A DNA stretch of 64,000 nt, from assembly GCA_014904845.1 (NCBI GenBank), contig MU119265.1:186001-250000 (forward strand), written 5' to 3'. The stretch is from Acephala macrosclerotiorum (taxonomy: Eukaryota; Ascomycota; Leotiomycetes; Helotiales; Mollisiaceae). Position 1 is the stretch's first letter. Each line of letters begins with the position of its first letter. The notes below the pieces were generated by a model. The model ran no database searches. It was not told where the DNA came from and saw only the letters and a program-made list of their open reading frames with translations. Of this stretch, positions 11,998 to 22,393 are shown in pieces. Position numbers and translations under genes: made by a program.

Positions 11998-12873
11998 ATG
12001 CCCCCCAAACAAAGCTTCTTTAATGAGTTTCGTACCTCCAAGGTGCTACTCACAACTCTCTCCACCGCCCAACGCCTCGAAGAAGCAGACATCATCCACC
12101 TGACCCGCCAAGTAGAAGCATGCACTCAATTCTTCCCAGACCAGCCATCCCGAATAATACCCGTTGGCAACGGCGCAAGTGGACTCACTCTTCCGGCTTT
12201 TGGACGCAAACTGAACCACATCGTCAATTATGGGATGGCAGGTCCAGTCTCTAGCGATGAACTTGCCGTGGTTGAGGGGTTGTACTCGAAAATGGGGGTG
12301 GAGACGGAGATTGATCTGTGTCCTCATGCTGATATTTCAGCGATTCAAGTGTTGAATGCTCGTGGGTATGGTGTTAATGGCTTCATCAACCAATATGTTC
12401 GTGTCCTCACGGATGAGGCCCTTCAGGAATTCGAAGTCTCAGGAGTGGAGATACTTCGCCTTCCTACTTCTCGTGCTCACGAGTTCCCAGCTGTGTCTTT
12501 AGCGGGGTACAAAGACGGTGGACGACTGCCACTCCTCTTAGAAACTCTTGGACGCATAGCAGTATTTCGTGAAGATACAAGCCTCTACTTCGCACTGGTT
12601 GACGGAAAAGTTGCTGGCTCAGCGGGAATGGCATTGATCGAGACGTCGAAAGGAGGAGTGGCGCATATGTATATCGATAGTACGTTGCCTGAGTATCGGG
12701 GACGAGGGATCCAGGCTGCGCTACTAAGGACACGGATGGCGGATGCGAGGAAGGCGGGGTTTGATCTTGCTTCTGTTGGTGCGAGGCCACAGAATGGGAG
12801 TTCGAGAAATATTGAGAAGGCGGGGTTTAGTCTTGCATATACGAAGACTACCTTTATGAAAGGGCATAGGTGA
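11998..12873 (+). CDS. GNAT-family N-acetyltransferase, two-part
   Basis: Intronless 291-residue protein. The start at 11998 (MPPKQSFFNEF) is preferred over an upstream in-frame Met (11953) because the alignable part begins at the Phe-Phe. The C-terminal 100 residues form a GNAT acetyl-CoA domain: substrate-side strands (YFALVDGKVAGSAGMALIE), then the pyrophosphate-binding loop PEYRGRGIQAALL (R/Q-x-x-G-x-G/A), then a helix and QNGSSRNIEKAGFSLAYTKT. The N-terminal half looks like a degenerate second GNAT fold. From memory, this double-domain layout is much more common in bacteria than in fungi. The substrate is unknown. The lack of introns next to multi-exon neighbours is compatible with horizontal acquisition, but many short fungal genes also lack introns. 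Confidence 0.85.
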   Translation: MPPKQSFFNEFRTSKVLLTTLSTAQRLEEADIIHLTRQVEACTQFFPDQPSRIIPVGNGASGLTLPAFGRKLNHIVNYGMAGPVSSDELAVVEGLYSKMGVETEIDLCPHADISAIQVLNARGYGVNGFINQYVRVLTDEALQEFEVSGVEILRLPTSRAHEFPAVSLAGYKDGGRLPLLLETLGRIAVFREDTSLYFALVDGKVAGSAGMALIETSKGGVAHMYIDSTLPEYRGRGIQAALLRTRMADARKAGFDLASVGARPQNGSSRNIEKAGFSLAYTKTTFMKGHR

Positions 12874-13238
12874 ATAGGGAAATATGCCTCGTGTTGCGGT
12901 GGTTGTACACCTAAGAGATCATGTCAGTGTTCCTCTAGTTTAGGTGCATTATGAAAGTGGTGATGAGTGAAGCACTTTCCTGGAAGAGTGAAGGTAGTCC
13001 TGGAAAGAAGGAATCGATGCTTATGAATCATTCGAACAACTGAACCCCCCTTTAGCCCTCATTCCAGTCACATGTCCGCCGGCTCCAGTGCCAATTATTC
13101 ACAACCTTCACTTCCCCTCTCACGCCATGAGCATAAAAACCTCCTTTCTCTCAGCAGCATTTCCAAAAACAATCAACTCATAATCCTTGTTCCCACTCAA
13201 GACATCATCAACCCAAAGCACTAACATCAGCGTCTAAA
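12874..13238. other. Short intergenic region
   Basis: Between two plus-strand genes. The last 150 bases are C/A-rich and pyrimidine-biased (CTCAAGACATCATCAACCC), typical of a fungal leader. Nothing else is seen. Confidence 0.5.
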
Positions 13239-14336
13239 ATGTGCCAACAAGTAACTCACTACCACCCTTGCAAACACTTCTCAGCAGGTCCTCTCCTCCC
13301 CTGCTACACGCCAGGCTCACACGCCCCAATGCCCTCTCAAATCAGCACCCCAACACCCTGTCCCACCTGCGCTTCTCGACCGTACCATCCACCACTCCCA
13401 CCACCAGGAACAACATACGGGCCCTTAGGATTACCTCCAGTTTCACAGCAATTCCAAACCTTTCAGCCATATCCTCAACTACAACTCTTCTGCCCTCCAC
13501 CTCAACAATTACAGTTCATCAACTATCCCTACCCAACCCAACCAAAGATCACAGCACCCCAAATGATACCCGGACCCGGCTCTTACGGAACACCATTACC
13601 AGTACCAGCCAACACACCCCAAAGTCTCCAATGGGAGTTCGTTGGTGGGCAGTTGACGCCTGTTTCACACTATCATCCTACCACCAATAATGGATTTCCA
13701 CCGTTTGTTGTTGGGGCAGGAGGACAGGTAGGGCTCAGGACAGGACACAATCCTTTGCATGGGTATGACTTCGGGGGTCTCCCACCGGGATGGAACTCGA
13801 GTATTGAGGGTTGGATACAGTCTCCTATGGTTCCTATGCGGGTCCCGGGTATGCCGATGCCGATGGGGTTTGTGCCGGTTGTGAACCAACCTGCTCCGGC
13901 AGCTCGAGCTGGAACACCGACTATACCGGCGAATCCAGCTCCAGCAGCCGCAACATCACCTACCCCTCCAGCTCAACCTACTCCTCCTCCTCCCTCTCAA
14001 CTACAAACCCACTCCCCACCAACCTCCTCTCCCACCACAACACGCCCACCAAATTCTCGACCAAGAATCCAACGCCGAGTCGCGTTCGCACCCACACCTT
14101 CCTCCACCAGCTCAGAGGCCCCATCCTCATGTCCACCTCAACCTACCACTTCAAGTTCCGGATCTGTATCTGGATCTTCGACTTCGATGGGTTCGATGAC
14201 AGCACAAGATGGGTCACATGTTAGTCATAGTCATAGTCATCAGTCTTCTGCTGCTGATGCTGCGGGGGCGGCGGCTGCTAGTCGTGCGGAGGGGCAAGGG
14301 GGTGAGAATGGTGGTGATTTTGTGATGGTTGATTGA
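13239..14336 (+). CDS. Proline-rich low-complexity protein
   Basis: A single 365-residue frame from ATG 13239. The N-terminus MCQQVTHYHPCKHFS followed by CYTPG and CPTCAS has a Cys/His spacing that could bind zinc. From memory, a similar short Cys/His N-terminal motif occurs in many small fungal proteins of unknown function. The rest is Pro/Gln/Tyr-rich (about residues 45-190), then Pro/Thr/Ser-rich (200-300), then Ser/Ala-rich with a His-Ser run (HVSHSHSHQSS), ending in an acidic tail (GGDFVMVD). No signal peptide or membrane segment is seen. It is likely intrinsically disordered. Function unknown. Confidence 0.7.
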   Translation: MCQQVTHYHPCKHFSAGPLLPCYTPGSHAPMPSQISTPTPCPTCASRPYHPPLPPPGTTYGPLGLPPVSQQFQTFQPYPQLQLFCPPPQQLQFINYPYPTQPKITAPQMIPGPGSYGTPLPVPANTPQSLQWEFVGGQLTPVSHYHPTTNNGFPPFVVGAGGQVGLRTGHNPLHGYDFGGLPPGWNSSIEGWIQSPMVPMRVPGMPMPMGFVPVVNQPAPAARAGTPTIPANPAPAAATSPTPPAQPTPPPPSQLQTHSPPTSSPTTTRPPNSRPRIQRRVAFAPTPSSTSSEAPSSCPPQPTTSSSGSVSGSSTSMGSMTAQDGSHVSHSHSHQSSAADAAGAAAASRAEGQGGENGGDFVMVD

Positions 14337-14854
14337 TTAATGGGAATGGATGTGGTTTGGAGGGAGTGAATGGTGTAATGGTGGATTGAAAGGTGGAGTT
14401 TGTTTGTAAGGGGTTAAAGAGTGGAGTGAGGGATGTATTCCGTCCTCAATCGTTGTCGAAACAAGTTGAGCGAAGCGTTGAGCGTTGGACTATGATGGAA
14501 AAAAAGCAGTGTGCTATACTGGGACTGGATTGTAAACATACCTGATTGATATGCGTCGACGTTCCTTTGTTTCGGAGATCTGAAAAAGGCGACCTGTGTA
14601 TAGACAAAATCTGATGAATTCCTATAAATAAAGCCAACTCTCAAAAATTGCTTCGCTAAGTCTGATAACTTCCGTTTTAGTGGTATCCTAACAGACAAAT
14701 TTCTTTTGTAAGTCTGATAACTTTCCAAGTAGTATCTCACTATGCCATGTTCTGATGTAACAGATCCCAAGTCTAATAACTTCGCTATGCAGCCATGAGC
14801 CAATGCAAGTCTAAAAACTCAGGCCGGAACTACGCTAAACATCTTGGTGGGAGT
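14337..14854. other. Convergent 3' flanks with a short dispersed repeat
   Basis: This region separates the ends of the proline-rich gene (plus) and the DUF89 gene (minus). It is A/T-rich and carries four copies of AAGTCTRATAACTT-like sequence, listed separately. No coding potential is recognised. Confidence 0.6.
14658..14820. repeat. Four copies of AAGTCTRATAACTT
   Basis: Copies are at 14658-14671 and 14710-14723 (both AAGTCTGATAACTT), 14769-14782 (AAGTCTAATAACTT) and 14807-14820 (AAGTCTAAAAACTC, degenerate). Spacings are 52, 59 and 38 bases, so this is not a simple tandem repeat. Sequence next to copies 1 and 3 is also shared (CTTCGCTA). Function unknown. Confidence 0.8.
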
Positions 14855-16525
14855 CTACTTCCCATTGGAAAACGAGCAGACGGCCCATTTTCCGTTCCAG
14901 GCCCATGCTCGTTGTCCGCTATCTCCTCCGCCGCCTTCTGTGGCTCTCAGTTCTTCGTCCAGACCTGGCTTGAGGCCGACGACAACGTCGGCTTTGCAGG
15001 TTCGGAGTGCGAGGACGTTGACTCCTGAGCCAGGACCAAGGGGGCCGAGTGCGGTTGCGAATGGTGTTGTGGGGTCCCACATCGCCTGAGATTTCAGTCA
15101 GTATAAGGGTAGCATTGGAGAGTGTAGAAAATGGCCGACATACATCACCAGTCAACTTCCGATAATTTAAATCTCCTTTGAAAATCACAAGCTCGCTTTC
15201 TTTCAGATCGTTATGCAGCTTTGGAGCTGTGGCAGGTAAGCGCCAAAAGCTGCCTCCCTCTGTCCAGAATCCGTTTGTACGAATCATTAGTTGGCCTTCC
15301 GAATGGAAATGGCTCCACTCCTGAAACAAAAAAGCCAATTCCTTGGTCTCCTTTTCGGCAAGTGGCGCAGGCTTCTTGCCAGAGTTCAATTCCTCTTCTG
15401 AAGGAGTTGAGTAAAACGATTGCGCAGTAACGAGAGCGCTGAGGAGTGCGCCGAAATCTGCCGGGAGGACATCTGACACGAACCATGGAATGGACTTTGG
15501 GTGCAAGATAACATTCGTAGCAAGACCGGCAGAAAGGAGGAATCCTGCGAGAATCAAATCGACATAAAGCTCGAATCCAGCATTGTCGAGAACAATGTCA
15601 ACTCTTCTCTCTGTCTTGCCATCCACCTTAGCTTTCTTGAGAACGTTGTATGCTGCTTCTAGATCATTGACAATAATATTCTTCTCTGACGCTTTTCGTG
15701 CTTCTGAGCCCTGGAGCTTCTGGATATCTTCGTATGTGAGGGATGTAAGGAGCGAGAGGTCCGTAGCGTTTCCCCACAGGCAGATTTCGCACATCTCCAT
15801 GAACAGTATCTTCTCTGCAGTTTCAATCTCCTCCTTTGACTTCTCGTCCTTATGTGACATCTGTGTGATGAGTTCGTGATATCTGCTGGCGAGTTCAATT
15901 ACTGCTGGTCGGGAGGATCGAAATGTGCCGATCTTCTGGCGGGCAAAAACATCGTAGGACTTCCAGTGCTTCGAGAGGGCGAACAAGGTTGCGATGCGCC
16001 TGGTTTTATTAGCTAAGCTTTCCGTAGCAGATTCAAAGTTTACCTGTAGAGATAACATTCGGCGTAGAGCCATGGCACATTGAACCAGGAAGGAGTTCCT
16101 AGCTGCTCAAGCTCCTTGTTGTATCCCGCGATGTCCGGAGAGCCATCGTCCAGCAAAGGACTATCCTGTCAGCCAATTGACTTTCCCAGATGGATTCGAA
16201 ATCTCACGTGAGCTTCCTGTCGTGCTGCAGCTCATATTTCAGCTTCGCAATGTCCTCAATGATCTTCTTTCCTTCTGCCCGCTTGTCCGCATCTTCGTTC
16301 TCTGAGACTGCCTTGTGTACATCGTCGATGACTCCAGTCTTCTCTATCAGCACAACTCGTCGCAGTAAGGGCGCTGCTTACAATAATAATTGGCCAGCGA
16401 TCTCGTGCGGAAGTATATGCGAAGGAGGTCTTATCGGAGGTTGAGGAGGGAGCTATGGTCGATTAGCTTTTGCTGCTACCATAGCCTGAAGATGTGCACT
16501 TACGGGTCTTGGTATCAAACTCCAT
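14855..16525 (-). CDS. DUF89/ARMT1-family damage-control phosphatase
   Basis: Metal-dependent phosphatase of the DUF89 family (subfamily III, related to yeast YMR027W and human ARMT1). These remove phosphate from damaged or excess phospho-metabolites such as fructose-1-phosphate. Six exons give 475 residues with phases agreeing throughout: 16525-16504, 16452-16382, 16338-16208, 16160-16044, 15999-15144, 15085-14855. Yeast YMR027W is about the same length. Visible motifs are RDRWPIII near the N-terminus, the metal-site signature [10 protein letters not shown] at residues about 252-261, and [13 protein letters not shown] near residue 395. The C-terminus is [11 protein letters not shown]. Introns are 43-58 nt. 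Likely cytosolic. The promoter has a CACGTG site at 16727. No oddity is seen; identity is confident, substrate is not. Confidence 0.93.
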
Positions 16526-17779
16526 GTTGACTTTGGATGATGGAGGCTATCGTTTGTTGGAATGATTGAGCTTATATGCCCATCGGTGGAGATTTTGTTT
16601 GATTTGCAGTTCTGTTTTGTGTCAAGAGGCCGTGATCAATCTATCTCGAGTCGTGAACGCGTCTTCATCTGCGATGGTGGGGTCCTCCACTTTTGGTGAG
16701 GGGCATTTTAGAGTTTCATCTGGAGTCACGTGAAGTCCTTTGTAAAATTCGAATCTCGTAATTGATCAAGTCTTCCGAATTTTTATCAACCTATTTGCGA
16801 CCTTAGAATCTCCGAAAGAGCTAAGGAGATTATCCCAAACCGGTACCCTATCTCGAAAGAACGACACCTCAGGAATGTCGTAGCAGTCAAGTGACTTAGC
16901 CAAAGAGAACTAAGAGTCAAAGACCGATCGTCTTCAAATGCCGCCGAATCTGTTTTCTCGATCGATGGAGGACATGAGTCAAATACTTTACGTTGAATGC
17001 CAGCGGCGGAAGTACTCGTAATTGGTTTTCATACTCTAATTCGTTCTGTTGATGGAAGTTGCAAACGAATGTCCCAAGTGTGTCTAGGAGTGTACATTGA
17101 GGGAAGACTCCGGTAGGTTCCATTGGCAGAGGTTGGACTCGAATTATTGAGATGTGCAATTATCTATTGGTCCCAGATCTTCGGCCATGCAGGTGTTGTA
17201 GGTTGCTTCCCTCTGATCTCTATAGCCTTGCTAAACTTTTTTCCAGATCCGGACCACAAGTCGCATCGATTGCTTGGATTGTTTTAGGGCAGAATCCTCC
17301 TCTTCGTACTTTACCATTTGCATGCGATGGTCTTGTTACTGCATGGCAGTGCATGGATTACATCAGTCAGCTCACAATGCCAATGCCAAGGCTTTTGTTT
17401 TCTGTTTCAAGTCTAGTCTGTATTTCTTGCAGCGAGCATGCTGGCGTTATGTCTCGTGTTGGTCCTTGACAGGGAGTGGAAGTGCAAACACGGGGTGAAC
17501 TCTGATACTCTACAAATCAAGCCCTACCCATTCTCGGTGCCTTCGCCGGGTGCCCGCCGACTGCGGGGCAGCTTAGAAAACGTGCAGCAAGGCTGATGCT
17601 GACTACTTGGACGGCCTCTGTGTCATCTATCAGGTACCAACTCCTCATTCTCTCCGACTTCATGCTCAGCTGCTCTCGTCCAGAGGCGCTTTCATTCTTG
17701 CCGATTGGTGGGGACCTTTATTCCTACCAAGAAGCAGGTGATAATTTGTCTTGACGAAAACGAATCGTGGACGTGCAGA
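16526..17779. other. Intergenic region with DUF89 promoter
   Basis: The first 250 bases should hold the DUF89 promoter, including TCACGTGA around 16727. The rest has only short frames without recognisable domains. Confidence 0.5.
16727..16732. promoter_or_regulatory. CACGTG E-box in DUF89 promoter
   Basis: The context is AGTCACGTGAAG, about 200 bases upstream of the DUF89 start codon. TCACGTGA is the known core for fungal bHLH factors such as Cbf1. Occupancy is inferred only. Confidence 0.45.
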
Positions 17780-18476
17780 TGTTAAACCCACTTCTTAGAG
17801 CAGCTCCGAATCTTAACTCTCTACGAATAAGTCTCAAGATCAATGCCAGTGATTTCGAGAGGCAGATCTCGTGTGGTTCGACTGCGCCAATTCGTCTACT
17901 ATGTTGTCAAACTTTTCGTCGCAATTAATAACTCTGGCCTATCAGCGTCTTTCTAGAAAGCTCAAGAAACTGGTCATAGAAGGTGAGTCTACTTAAGGTT
18001 ACGACTGGATTACTGGAAGAGGTCCATGGGAGGATGACACCTACCTGTGGGGAGTGAAGGGCTCTTTGCAAGGCCTAAAAGACCTCGATGGTCTTAAATA
18101 CTTGGAAGTCGAAAGACTCTGCTTCGGGTGGCACGTGAAGGATGCTTTTCCTTTAGAGGAGCTGATTCTAGGCTCTCTCAGGATTCTCAAATTGACCTCG
18201 AATATCGACACCCGATGTGAAAGAAAGCCTTATGAGTGGGGATTTTGTGGGCTACGAAATTTTTTTAGAAAAAATTTCAATTCCCTTCGAAAATGCGAAC
18301 TCAAAGTCATTCTGGATGGCACATTGATCGATGAAGATCATACTGAAGCAAACGCGAAGGAACTCATGGCACTCTTTATAGACGCTGGTGTAAGATTGGA
18401 AATGAAAATGCCACAGTTGCGCAATAACATTCAATCTATCGGATATGGTAAGTCGCAGCCAAAGCATAGCGCATAG
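17780..18476 (+). pseudogene. Leucine-rich (F-box/LRR-like) gene remnant
   Basis: A block from about 17780 reads LNPLLRAAPNLNSLRISL in one frame and then hits two stops near 17928. A second block from about 18048 to the stop at 18476 reads WGVKGSLQGLKDLDGLKYL, then LEELILGSLRILKLTS, in a different frame. Both have the spaced Leu pattern of LRR-type fungal proteins, in which ranked distances between Leu form short strands. No complete gene could be built even with introns. It may be a decayed F-box/LRR-like gene or a gene with badly placed introns. No F-box was found. Confidence 0.35.
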
Positions 18477-18792
18477 TACAAAGAACCTCCTGGCACTCAC
18501 ATCTCACAGATATGACGCGGATCGACGACAACTTCGACGAGATATTGTAGCAAGCCAAGCTCTTGGTGCTTTCCCTCTAGCCTCTGATGTCAAACTTAGG
18601 AATCCTCTCCACCAAGACGATACTGTAGACGAGCAGCGGGTGCAGGTTGGACGCCTATGATAGTCGTCCAGCTGCTCAACGCAAGACGAGTGAAGGATCC
18701 AATCATTAAGAAACGCTATGCTTTATTGCACACTTAAAATCTACCTAGACATCTATTCTTACCAACCTACACAACACCTCCAGGATCAACAT

Positions 18793-20705
18793 TCATATAC
18801 CCTGCTTAATCTTCTGCCTCACAACCGCATCCCTCTGCCACAATAATACCGCTACCGCCGCCATCGGCCCACCAACCAGACTCCATCCCGCAACCTTAAG
18901 TATCAATTTCCTCGTGGCCTTATCGCCCTTCCCCTTCTTCCCTCCCTTTTCTCCCACCAACAACTCCCTGTATTTCGGCAAACTATTATTCGGATCCACA
19001 ACATCCTTCTCGGTCGTCGCATTCCGATACAACAATACTGCCCAAAGAACGAAAGCCGTGGCTCCGATATACATATCCCAAAGTAGGAATGTATGCACGC
19101 CTTCTCCAAAACTTGATAATTCGTGGGAGAGCGAGGGGAAATAGGGGACATAGACACTGCTGATTGTCTCCCTGCCTAGTCTCGAAAGAAGCGGAGAGAA
19201 TGATGGGAATAGCCAGGACGGAAGAATCGCGATGAGGAGGACAGGGACATGTGTCGCAATGCACAATCCGAGGATGAATCGATAGACATATTTCGCGTTA
19301 TTGAGATACTCCGCTCCTAGCGGAGTCGGTGCTCTCGTTTTCGGATCCTCCTTCCGTATCCGTTGTGTGATGCCCTGGACTGCTGTGCGGAGCAGGTAAT
19401 GCGTGATAACGGTCCAGAGGGGAAAAGCCTGCCAAATGGCGATCCAGCGTTGGTGAGCTAATGGGCTCAGGACCCCAGGTGATGGTAAGCCCATCAGCAA
19501 TGAGGGTAGTAGATACGAGATCGTTATTGAGAAAGGCAAGATTCGAAGATCCCAAGGTTGGATTAAGAGGACGCTGTTGGCGTTTGCTCCTGGGAATGGC
19601 TTCGAGACGGGAGAAGTCAACAGGTGGACTAGAAGCCAGATGGGAGTCGTGACTGTGAAGGAGATGTTTTGAAAGATGCATCCTACTGTTCCGACACTGC
19701 TTTTCATCAGTACTTCCAATCTAGCATGAATTTCAAACACTATCTCCCACTTGTTCGCATATACGATTAGATTCTAAGTAAAAAGGAGACTCACAAACTA
19801 ACACCCAACCCCTTATTCCCAATCCTCATCCCCTCCATCACCATAATCGTCCACGCCGCCCCAAACTGCCCCAATCCAAACAAACTAAACAAAAACAAAT
19901 CCTCCCTTCCAAACCCCATGTCCAAAACCGGCGCGAAAAACACCACTAGAATCTGTAGTTGTCCATCCAGCCATCCCATTCCCGTATATTCCCTAACTAA
20001 TAATTCATCGGTACCAGGTAATCTCGCATCAGGTTCTTCGAGAAGTGAGACGATGGAACCGAAGAGTCCGTTTTTGAATCCGAGTGTCCAGGTTCCGTAG
20101 AGGCCGAGGAGGGAGAGGATGGGAAGGGAAAAAAGGACGAGGTGGTGGTAGCGGAGGGAGTAGATTAGGGTGTGGAGGGGGGTGAGGTTGGTGGAAGTGC
20201 TGGCGGCGGGTTGGAGGAGGGCTTTTAGTTGGGATTTGGTGGGGGTTGAGGAGAGGAGTTTGGTTTTGAGTTTTGTCTGTGAGGGGAGAGGATTAGTATT
20301 TGTTTGACAAGTTGATGATCGCGTGGGGCGCATGCAATGGGATGAAATGAGATGGGATAATATGCGTTGGCATGGAATCATTGAACGTGCAACTCGACAT
20401 ACTAAGACGCTCATCGCGACGAGCTGGAAAGACCAGAATCAAAACAACTCAATTCAATTGAAATGAAAGTGACGTATAGGAAGCTTTAAATAAGTGGCGT
20501 AAACAGATTGTTGAATGAAGACATAGAAGTAAAAAGAGTGACGATCTAAACTGCTATAAACAGAGCAGAATCAACGACAGGGACAAGAAGACGCGAGAAG
20601 AAGCCACTCTGTTCAGATTAAGCAATGAGCTACCCTTACCTCACTCGCACCGGAGGAGCCGCCGGAATTAGAACTGGAGTCTAAATCTGAGTCGTCCGAA
20701 GCCAT
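18793..20705 (-). CDS. Polytopic integral membrane protein
   Basis: Exons 20276-19795 and 19696-18793 join in phase (donor GTGAGT, branch CTGAT, acceptor CAG). An optional first exon 20705-20640 (MASDDSDLDSSSNSGG) joins in phase 0 but needs an unusually long 363-nt intron, giving 483 residues. An alternative is a start at the in-frame ATG near 20414. About seven or eight hydrophobic helices are visible, for example LVLFSLPILSLLGLYGTW, LLTSPVSK, TVITHYLL and FILGLCIATHVPVLLIAI. GQLQILVVFFAPVLD followed by GQFGAAWTIMVMEGMRIGN resembles, from memory, membrane proteins found beside fungal terpenoid gene clusters. No terpenoid genes are next to it here. The C-terminus is basic. Role unknown. Confidence 0.75.
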
Positions 20706-20952
20706 ATTTCACATATTTGTCCTGTCGATGGCGGGTCTAGATTGGGTAAGGAAGGGAGAGATGTGAGGTTTAATTAGCTGAGGCTGGCGTTTGAGCTGAG
20801 ACAGAAGGGCGTGACTTGGTAGATATTGATCTAGAGAAGATGTGTTTTGAGAGGAGGTGAAGTGTTATCTTTGTGCTCGAACCTCTGTAGGAGTTTCGGA
20901 GCGTAGAAATTATGTGCGTTCACTGACTGCGTAGTTTGGCCAAGGGAACCTC

Positions 20953-20977
20953 GGCCGAAATTTCAAAAATTTCGGCC
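20953..20977. repeat. Perfect 11-bp inverted repeat, 3-nt loop
   Basis: The arms GGCCGAAATTT (20953-20963) and AAATTTCGGCC (20967-20977) are exact reverse complements around CAA. The element lies about 250 bases upstream of the membrane-protein start and three bases before a CACGTG motif. It could be a dimeric factor site or a hairpin. Confidence 0.9.
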
Positions 20978-20979
20978 TG

Positions 20980-20985
20980 CACGTG
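20980..20985. promoter_or_regulatory. CACGTG E-box beside the palindrome
   Basis: CACGTG immediately follows the inverted repeat (context CTGCACGTGATG). It is a candidate bHLH-factor site by known consensus; no binding evidence. Confidence 0.4.
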
Positions 20986-21357
20986 ATGAGAATACATGTT
21001 GCGTTGCCATTCTAATGTCCTAGATTCTTTACTTGATGTAGATTGCTAATGGAAAGTATAAGACTGCCTCGGTAGGTGGCAGATTTGAGGCGGGGTGAAG
21101 CCAGTTGGGCTTTGGACCTCATGGCGCCAAGGTCAATGTCCAATCGAACTGTGGACATTTGAAGAGCAATCTCGATGAAGTGAAATAAAGACCAGTTTTA
21201 ATGCGTTTTATTTACAATAAACAGACGAAAGGAACAATTACTATATACACCATCCCACCACCTTCTACTTCGGATTTTCATTCTCGTCCACCTCGGACAT
21301 CAATCTCGGACATCAATCTCATTCATCCATCAACTCATTTTTCTCACCAACATCCAT

Positions 21358-22393
21358 TTACGCGATGCCCCAAGACAAATCCATAGACTCATGAATGGGA
21401 ACAGCGTGGCCAACGCCTTGAGTAGAGTATCCAACAAGCTTGGTTCCGTCACCATATACCATCTGGGTGTATCCAGATTGAGGAGTGTTGGTAACGTTCT
21501 TCGTGAACGAGATACTGAAGACGTTTGACCATTCCTTCATTTGCTCAGCCAAGTTGGGGTAGTCGAAAGTGTTGTCAGCAGTTCCATGGAAGATATTTCC
21601 CTGTCAATTCATTTCTCACATACACCGAAATAGTGAAAACTCATATCTGCATCTTGGGATAAGCGCCATTGTACCCAGGATAATAGCTCCGAACGAGATT
21701 ACCCCACGCCTGAGTAGTCTTAATATTCTGTCCATTTGCGCACGAGTTGCTCCAGTCTGGAGTAGCCATTCTAGTAGTAGCACCCGAAACGTAGAAGCAT
21801 GCATCTGGAACACCAGAGTAGACTGATCCAGCCTTGAACACATCCGGGTACGCACCAGCAAGGACGTTGGTCATCATGGCTCCTGGGCTTGAACCAGTTG
21901 CAAAGACTCTGTCTGCGTCACCTCCATAGTTCGTGACTGCGTATTTCACCATATTGACGATAGTCTCGCTGTCACCACCCTTGCCATGTGTGAGGGAGCT
22001 GGTCGATGCAACATCCCAGCAGCCTCCTGAAGATGGCGAGTTGGGACAGATGACAATGAAGCCGTGTGTATCTGCGAGACTGGCGCAGTTGGAGCCGCTG
22101 AAGTACTTCTGGGCAGTGCCTGTGCAGTAGTGGATGGCGACGATTATGGGAGCCTTGTCAACCTTCTTGGTTGGCACATAGACGTACATTCCCGCCTTTG
22201 TTGGCCCTCGTCGGATTCCTCCCCATTTCGTGCGTTTAGGGTGGGCTCGAAGCGGGAGGACCCAAGAGGCCAAGTTCCGGCCCATCTTTGAAGGCTGAGA
22301 CTTGGACAAGAGGACCGCGGCGGCAACATAGGCATCAGCATTGACGAAGCCTGCAAAAGCAGCAGCCGCTGCCATGGTCGAGAAGAAACGCAT
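21358..22393 (-). CDS. Secreted CE1-type esterase (acetylxylan/feruloyl esterase)
   Basis: Carbohydrate esterase of family CE1 (PHB-depolymerase-like), expected to remove acetyl or feruloyl groups from plant cell-wall xylan outside the cell. The start at 22393 (MRFFSTMAAAAAFAGFVNA) gives a clear signal peptide; the frame is open further upstream. Exon 1 (22393-21647) carries IIVAIHYCTGTAQ, FIVICPNSP, the nucleophile elbow ATGSSPGAMMTN (G-x-S-x-G) and SVYSGVPDACFY. Exon 2 (21600-21358) carries IFHGTADNTFDYP, the catalytic Asp region, and GVGHAVPIHES with the catalytic His. Two oddities: residues about 20-60 do not resemble the usual short spacer before MYVYVP, and the intron at 21646-21601 starts ATATGAGT instead of GTATGAGT, with an in-frame stop if unspliced. 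So it could be a recent pseudogene. Confidence 0.8.

Larger units (their letters stand above)
20706..21357. other. Promoter region with hairpin and E-box
   Basis: This region is upstream of the minus-strand membrane protein gene and downstream of the esterase. It contains a perfect 11-bp inverted repeat and a CACGTG site, both listed separately. No coding frame is recognised. Confidence 0.6.
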
